NCBI GenBank assembly: GCA_003640385.1
Contig: RCAB01000077.1
Coordinates: 1-64,000, forward strand
DNA length: 64,000 nucleotides
DNA from: Setaria digitata
Lineage: Eukaryota; Nematoda; Chromadorea; Rhabditida; Setariidae
Direction: 5' to 3'
Under the pieces are notes generated by a model. The model was given only the letters and a program-made list of their open reading frames with translations. It was not told the origin of the DNA and ran no database searches. This document shows, in pieces, positions 59,257 to 64,000 of the stretch; the first letter of the stretch is position 1; each line of letters begins with the position of its first letter. The position numbers were made by a program, and so were the translations under genes.

Positions 59257-60602
59257 CTATACTATATATATAATACGAATACTACTATGGTGACGTGAAT
59301 TTATATTTATATAAATATATTTATATATATATATAAATCTTCTGCGTAGAATATCTTCAATTTTAATATAAATTGTAATTTACAGAAAAAATGCTGTTTA
59401 GGCAATCATGAATACTACTATGGTGACGTGAATGAATGGTTACATTATTTCACGACGAAGTTTAATATCACCGTTTTGCATAATTCACATCGTAATCTTT
59501 GTTCAAGCAGTGGTGACTGTATTTGTATTGCTGGTGTGGATGATCTTTTCACGGGTATGTTCACGTTCTGGTTTTTATTATTAAAGTTGTTTTGCTGGAA
59601 AACCCCTTTTTTTGGAACATGTTTTTTTCGAACCTTCACATCGTTGCATCAACAAATAGGGAGAAATTTAAAGAGCATGAAGTTCTTAAGTACTTTTTTA
59701 TCTCCTGAATTTCTTTTTATTTTCTTTTTATTTGTTACAACAATATAAGAATTTTAAACCGTGTGTTTCTGAAGAAACTTTCGATTTCTGCCAGGAAAAA
59801 AGTTGAAATTGACTTTTGATTTCGAACTGTTTAAATCGTTTCTACTGCAGAAAAACTACGAATCCCTGGTCATTATATGGATGCAGAACGTGCTTTGGAT
59901 GGTTGTGGTGAGACACAACCTGTAATCCTGCTAGTACATCAACCAAACGGTGCCTCGAAAATTTTGCGTAGTACCAAAAAACGAATCGATTTAATTTTAT
60001 CAGGTCAGCTCGAAAGAAATTAGGGGTAAAAAGATTATTTTATTGATCTGTAATAGATTACTTTTGAAGGTATATGTTCCTCACAAAACTCTGTAATCTA
60101 TCCAGACCTTACTTGAAATTGGTGAAAATGTGAGTTCGGTTTGACATTGGGATTTTGAAACTGTGTCGTGTCCAAAGTACTCTCAAAATCTAAACTGTTA
60201 CTACGAAAACGGACTGTTATCAATATAGGAAGATTAAGCGTAAACTTGAAGCTGTTTTCAGAATGAATAATTAGTCCCAAAAGAATCAAATGCATCATAT
60301 CTATGTAATAATATTTACTGAACAAGCAAATGAGTTGACCTTTCTATTTAATATTATTTGATATTATGCCAAGGTTGTTTGTTGTATTGCCGCAGTTAAA
60401 CATTTTTCTAGGACATACGCATGCTGGACAGTTTTACATCGTATGGCTTCTTGCATACCTGAAGAATGATTTCTTGTATGGTCATTACAAAATAAAAAAT
60501 AGTAACACCCAGATTTACGTATCATCAGGCGTGAATTATTGGGGCCCACCAGTAAAAATGTTAAATTTGTGTGAAATAACTTTGCTGACGTTGCGCGCAT
60601 GA
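57078..60602 (+). CDS. TMPPE: TMPPE-like transmembrane metallophosphoesterase
   Basis: Seven exons: 57078-57277, 57835-57969, 58183-58450, 58684-58942, 59402-59554, 59851-60003, 60412-60602; phases agree, 452 residues (human TMPPE is about 453). The first 200 residues hold about five hydrophobic helices. A calcineurin-like phosphoesterase domain follows with all metal-site motifs: TDVH (D226, H228), SGD (D258), GNHE (N289, H290), LVHQP (H368) and GHTHAGQ (H391, H393). The fold binds two metals and hydrolyses phosphoesters; the substrate of TMPPE is, to my knowledge, not established. An intact motif set argues for an active enzyme. The acceptor of exon 3 was placed at 58183 because the preceding TTTTAG would create a stop. 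The gene diverges from the WD-repeat gene. Confidence 0.9.
59168..59335. repeat. TA microsatellite in a TMPPE intron
   Basis: Several (TA)n runs (about 59168-59215, 59225-59275, 59305-59335) fill most of the intron before the exon at 59402. The longest uninterrupted run is about 30 bases. Length polymorphism is likely. Confidence 0.95.
59277..59433 (+). repeat. 24-bp intronic copy of a TMPPE exon segment
   Basis: The 24 bases at 59277-59300 are identical to 59410-59433, which encode most of the HEYYYGDVN part of the catalytic GNHE motif. The upstream copy stands alone between TA runs, without the splice acceptor, and is not expected to be coding. Confidence 0.85.
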
Positions 60603-61836
60603 CTATGCAGTATCTGACGTGTACATTCGGTTAATTTTTTTTTTTTTTTTTTTAATAGCATAATAATAATATACATATATCTGTATCATATACATATTTT
60701 TTTTTTTTTTGTGATACCAGGGTTACTTCCCGGTACATGTTTCTGTTTCATTTATCTATTGATTTTACTGATTGATGATGATAATCATAGATTTAGTATA
60801 CGAATAATTAATCCCTACTATCTGAGTTATTTTGATAATACTGTAATTTTGAATTTTCTGATTATAACGTTTTGTTTGTATGCTTGCAAGTTGTAACACC
60901 TTTTATAAATTAAAAAATGTCACCGATTTAACAAAATTTTGATTGCATTCAGACCACTTTTTTGCCAAGAGACTTTTTTTTGCTTTTTTAAGAAATCATA
61001 TTTTGTGCAGTTAGAATTTCAATTTGAATAAATCTCTTTAATGTAGTAGGAATTTATGGAGTTTTAATATCATTATGATGGCTTTGAATAGTATAATGTG
61101 ATAGATTATTGTTTGTACAAGCTGATCCCTTAACATCGCAGCTTCACGGAATTTTTCTATTATTAACATACTGACATTGCAATTTTAGAAGTATTTAGAC
61201 CTCTAAATGGATACTTTTCAAAAAATCTTGAGAATATCGAACGGAGAAATTTAGTGTGACTGTGCATAAATTTAGCGTTATTGCAGTGCATATCATAAAG
61301 TTATTCAAAAGCGGGAAAGATTGAATTTCAATTTAAACATATAGCATTATCAGCATCATTTGAACTCTTTTTTCATACGATGTTGGCAATAAGCTAATAG
61401 TTGATTGATATTTCTGTGATGGTAATGTGTTGGGAGATTTGAAGCATTATGTCGCTGGAATAGGTAAAATGGCGTCCGCTGATGAAAATGTAACTTTTGA
61501 ATAAAATTTAATAAAAGTCCAACTGATATAGTTTGCCAACAGTTACGTAACTGTTTCAATAAATCCACTTTTTTATAAACATTTTCTAAGGAAGGGGAAG
61601 AATTTCGGATTTGGCAGTTGTTTATCTATCAAGCAAGTTGCAAATTCACTGAATATGTTCCTATACATAGCACTTTTATTGAGTTTTGCCTATCTATTGG
61701 ATATGCATGGTATTATTTGTTTTGATTAACTATACATACTATTATGGTTGATGTCATGCATGAAAATTTTATCCTTCGAGCTTATTTGATAATTGATCAT
61801 AATTGAATGCTTTGCATAATATGATTGTTATTTTTT
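60603..61836. other. Intergenic region
   Basis: About 1.2 kb between two same-strand genes. It has T-runs at 60630-60654 and 60699-60709 and an AATAAA at 61027-61032 that could end the TMPPE-like transcript. The spacing is long for a nematode operon. I see no exon. Confidence 0.5.
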
Positions 61837-61868
61837 GCAGAGTTAGTGATTATTCTTGATTATGTGAT
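61831..61868 (+). other. Candidate spliced-leader acceptor of the multipass gene
   Basis: TTATTTTTTGCAG ends at 61840, 28 bases before the ATG at 61869, with no upstream coding exon in phase. It supports 61869 as the true start and an independent 5' end. Confidence 0.5.
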
Positions 61869-63973
61869 ATGAATTCGCGACTCGTCAACATTCCAGTTGT
61901 CATTTCGAGTATCATTGCGATCATTGGGATCATTTTTCTGAATATTTTCGGTTCAGCAGTATTTGGCGTAAGTTTCCTCCTTACATCAAATTTGGTTTTT
62001 TTTTATTACAACCAGATAAAAGCCCATTTCCTTTCTGAATATAAGTACTTTCACTTTAGTTTTATTTGATTTCATAAAAATGGACATGCAGAAAATTCGG
62101 CTGTAATCATGTTATTTGTTCTCAAGAATCTTTAAATAAATATGCTTTGTTAACTTTCTCATCCACTTGATTCGAGTATTTCGCGGAACTTTTCAGACGA
62201 AAGTGTTCTATTCTTTGTATTTGTTATATATGTTATTTCTAGGTGAATGAAGTACAGGATTATCGGAAGGGCAATCGTGCACGTCAGTTGAGTACAGTTA
62301 AATTCGAACTTTTTATACTTCCTTTTAGTGTTTTTACGTACTCTCGGCTTATTCAATTTGCAAAAGATTTGCTAATGTATAATAATAATGGTTTATTGAC
62401 AGATCGTACTGCAAAGGTAATTTCACACTTCTTTTTTAAATGTTATTGATCATTTTCAGATTTCTCCAACAGAATTATAGTTATCAAATTGCTGTGAAGT
62501 AAATTAAATGAGTTGTAGCTTTTAGTAAATTAATGAGATTTTGTGCTTATTGCGAAGTCGTGCTATCCAGTATTTTGTTATATTCTGTCCCGCCTTCCTC
62601 AGCAAAATTATTAACACTAATTTTTTTTTTTTTTAATAATAATGACCTAATATTTGCAAAATAGTGCATCTGTTACTTTGGTTTTTTTTTTTTGTTGGCT
62701 TCAGAAATTTTCAATATCATCCCGTCTGTTCTCAAGTTTGCATATTATGTTGAAAATTTCTGGAACCGAGTTTGTTTACAAAAAATCTATTTCAGTATCT
62801 CAAATTGATAATTATCAGTACAATGTTATGGTTGCTTATGGGACATGCTACGCTTTTTCTGTATTTCATTCCTGGCTTAGTACCACGTTTCTTCATTGTC
62901 TTATGCTTCTTATCAATAGGCTTATGGTACCACATTGTCATCCCTTTGATTATATTTACAATTCTCACGCTAGTGATTTCTGGACTAAATGTTAGTTTTT
63001 TTAGATTTTAGATCTAAGATTGTTTTTCGTTATCTTTTTTAAAATCGATTTTAGATGTAAGATTGTTTTTCGTTATCTTTTTTAAAATCATCAGTTTGGC
63101 TTACTTAGTGTAAAAAGAAGGCTGTATTTCATTGTTAATGAATGCTTTAATAAAAGCCAATTTTGATATATTTGAATATTGGAGTAAGCAAACCCCAAAT
63201 CAGTTTCTCGCGCCGCTTTTAAAAATGATGCTGGTGAATTTCTTAGTTAAGCTGACTGTGGATTCCGGTGGCATTTGATGTCGTAATAAATTATATTTTG
63301 ATTTGGGAATCGTGTTGAATATTTAGGTATGTTAGCTCTGATTCTGCTGTTAGGTTGGCAGTGGATTTATTTGCTATTCGTTTTTGTAGTTGATAAGTTT
63401 CATCACTCCATTATTGGATGTAACTGTGAATTATACCTTTAATGGTCCACTTACTAGTCCGCGTACGTTTTAGAACTTTATTAGGTTCCTTGGATCTCAT
63501 TTTACCAACATCCCTTCCAACAATCGTTTTAAAATGCATAATTACTATTAGTTTCAATTAATAAGAAATGAATGCTTGATAAAAAGAATATATAAAATTT
63601 ATTTTAGGCAGTGACTATTTGTCATCCACTTATCCGCAAATGTTTTTACAAATTTCCTGCTGTTGAAGCACTCTGTTTAAATAAAAATGTTCAAGTTACT
63701 TCTACATTATTGGTCGCCATATTTTTATGTCTCCTTTCATGCCTTTTCTGTGATACATTCACCATTAAGGTTAGTTCCCCTTTTAACTGTTTTCTTTCAA
63801 ATTCTTATCATCAGTTTATAACTGCAGTATCCGATCTGTAGTTACTATTGCTTATATAAGTAATATTTTCACCATAATTCCAGTCTCTTTATTGTTGTTA
63901 TGCAATCAATATTTTGATTCCACTACTTTTTTGCTTCATTGAGGATATTAAATTTAATGCGATTTCCTTATGA
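61869..63973 (+). CDS. Unrecognised 239-residue multipass membrane protein
   Basis: Five exons: 61869-61967, 62243-62416, 62796-62990, 63608-63769, 63884-63973. Every junction is GT-AG and falls between codons (phase 0), and the frame closes at a TGA, giving 239 residues. Hydrophobic segments lie at about residues 8-33, 52-72, 93-115, 120-155 (long enough for two helices), 182-202 and 210-230, so six or seven membrane passes are likely. A basic loop with DYRKGNRARQ (38-47) follows the first helix. I do not recognise the family and assign no function. It could be a worm-specific chemoreceptor-like or transporter-like protein, but no receptor signature is evident. It lies 1.27 kb downstream of the TMPPE-like gene on the same strand and has its own candidate trans-splice acceptor. 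The third exon could alternatively start further upstream. Confidence 0.6.
63004..63089. repeat. 43-bp tandem duplication in an intron
   Basis: Unit 63004-63046 is followed directly by 63047-63089 with one substitution (gatct versus gatgt). It lies just inside the intron after the exon ending at 62990. No ambiguous base separates the copies, so unlike the N-flanked duplications it is probably a real tandem duplication. Confidence 0.85.
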
Positions 63974-64000
63974 GAGTAAAATTAATCTTCAGTTATTGAA
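63974..64000. other. Window end
   Basis: The last 27 bases are 3' to the multipass gene and show nothing recognisable. Confidence 0.5.

Noticed and set aside
62705..62795. Upstream extension of the multipass gene's third exon
   Set aside because: Starting at 62705 in phase leads into a frame that loses the hydrophobic helices. The acceptor at 62793-62795 keeps phase 0 and a membrane-protein frame.

Overview
The window looks like nuclear DNA of a nematode. It is AT-rich, every gene I could resolve is split by GT-AG introns with short TTTCAG/TTTTAG-type acceptors, and several start codons sit a few bases behind an unpaired splice acceptor, as expected for spliced-leader trans-splicing. The introns are longer than typical C. 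elegans introns, so a filarial or other spirurid worm is my best inference. No species-diagnostic marker is visible.

Seven multi-exon protein genes can be read. From left to right they are: an FKBP8-like tail-anchored immunophilin (10428-13705, +); a CLN3/battenin lysosomal membrane protein (14245-18601, -), converging on the first; a MYT1/ZTF-11-type CCHHC zinc-finger factor (31499-39346, +); a SMYD-family SET-MYND protein (48851-51743, +); a divergent WD-repeat protein resembling a dynein-2 intermediate chain (52624-55438, -), converging on the SMYD gene; a TMPPE-like membrane metallophosphoesterase (57078-60602, +), diverging from the WD gene; and an unrecognised 239-residue multipass membrane protein (61869-63973, +). 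In each model the splice phases agree and the total length is a multiple of three. Four of the models (FKBP8 407 aa, CLN3 411 aa, TMPPE 452 aa, SMYD 465 aa) come close to the family lengths.

The rest is long gene-poor sequence: about 10 kb at the left end, about 13 kb upstream of the zinc-finger gene, and about 9.5 kb downstream of it. These stretches hold simple repeats, a 25-bp minisatellite, two strong fold-back palindromes and three single-N positions, each flanked by a direct duplication that looks like an assembly join. The zinc-finger gene is a developmental (neurogenic) regulator type, so the large flanks may carry its control elements. The other genes form two compact clusters of housekeeping or ciliary function.

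I saw no operon, RNA gene, CRISPR array, recognisable transposon or unmistakably new system. The best candidates for novelty are the orphan multipass gene, the SMYD gene whose SET N-terminal half is missing, the reduced WD gene, and the fold-back at 42892-42950.
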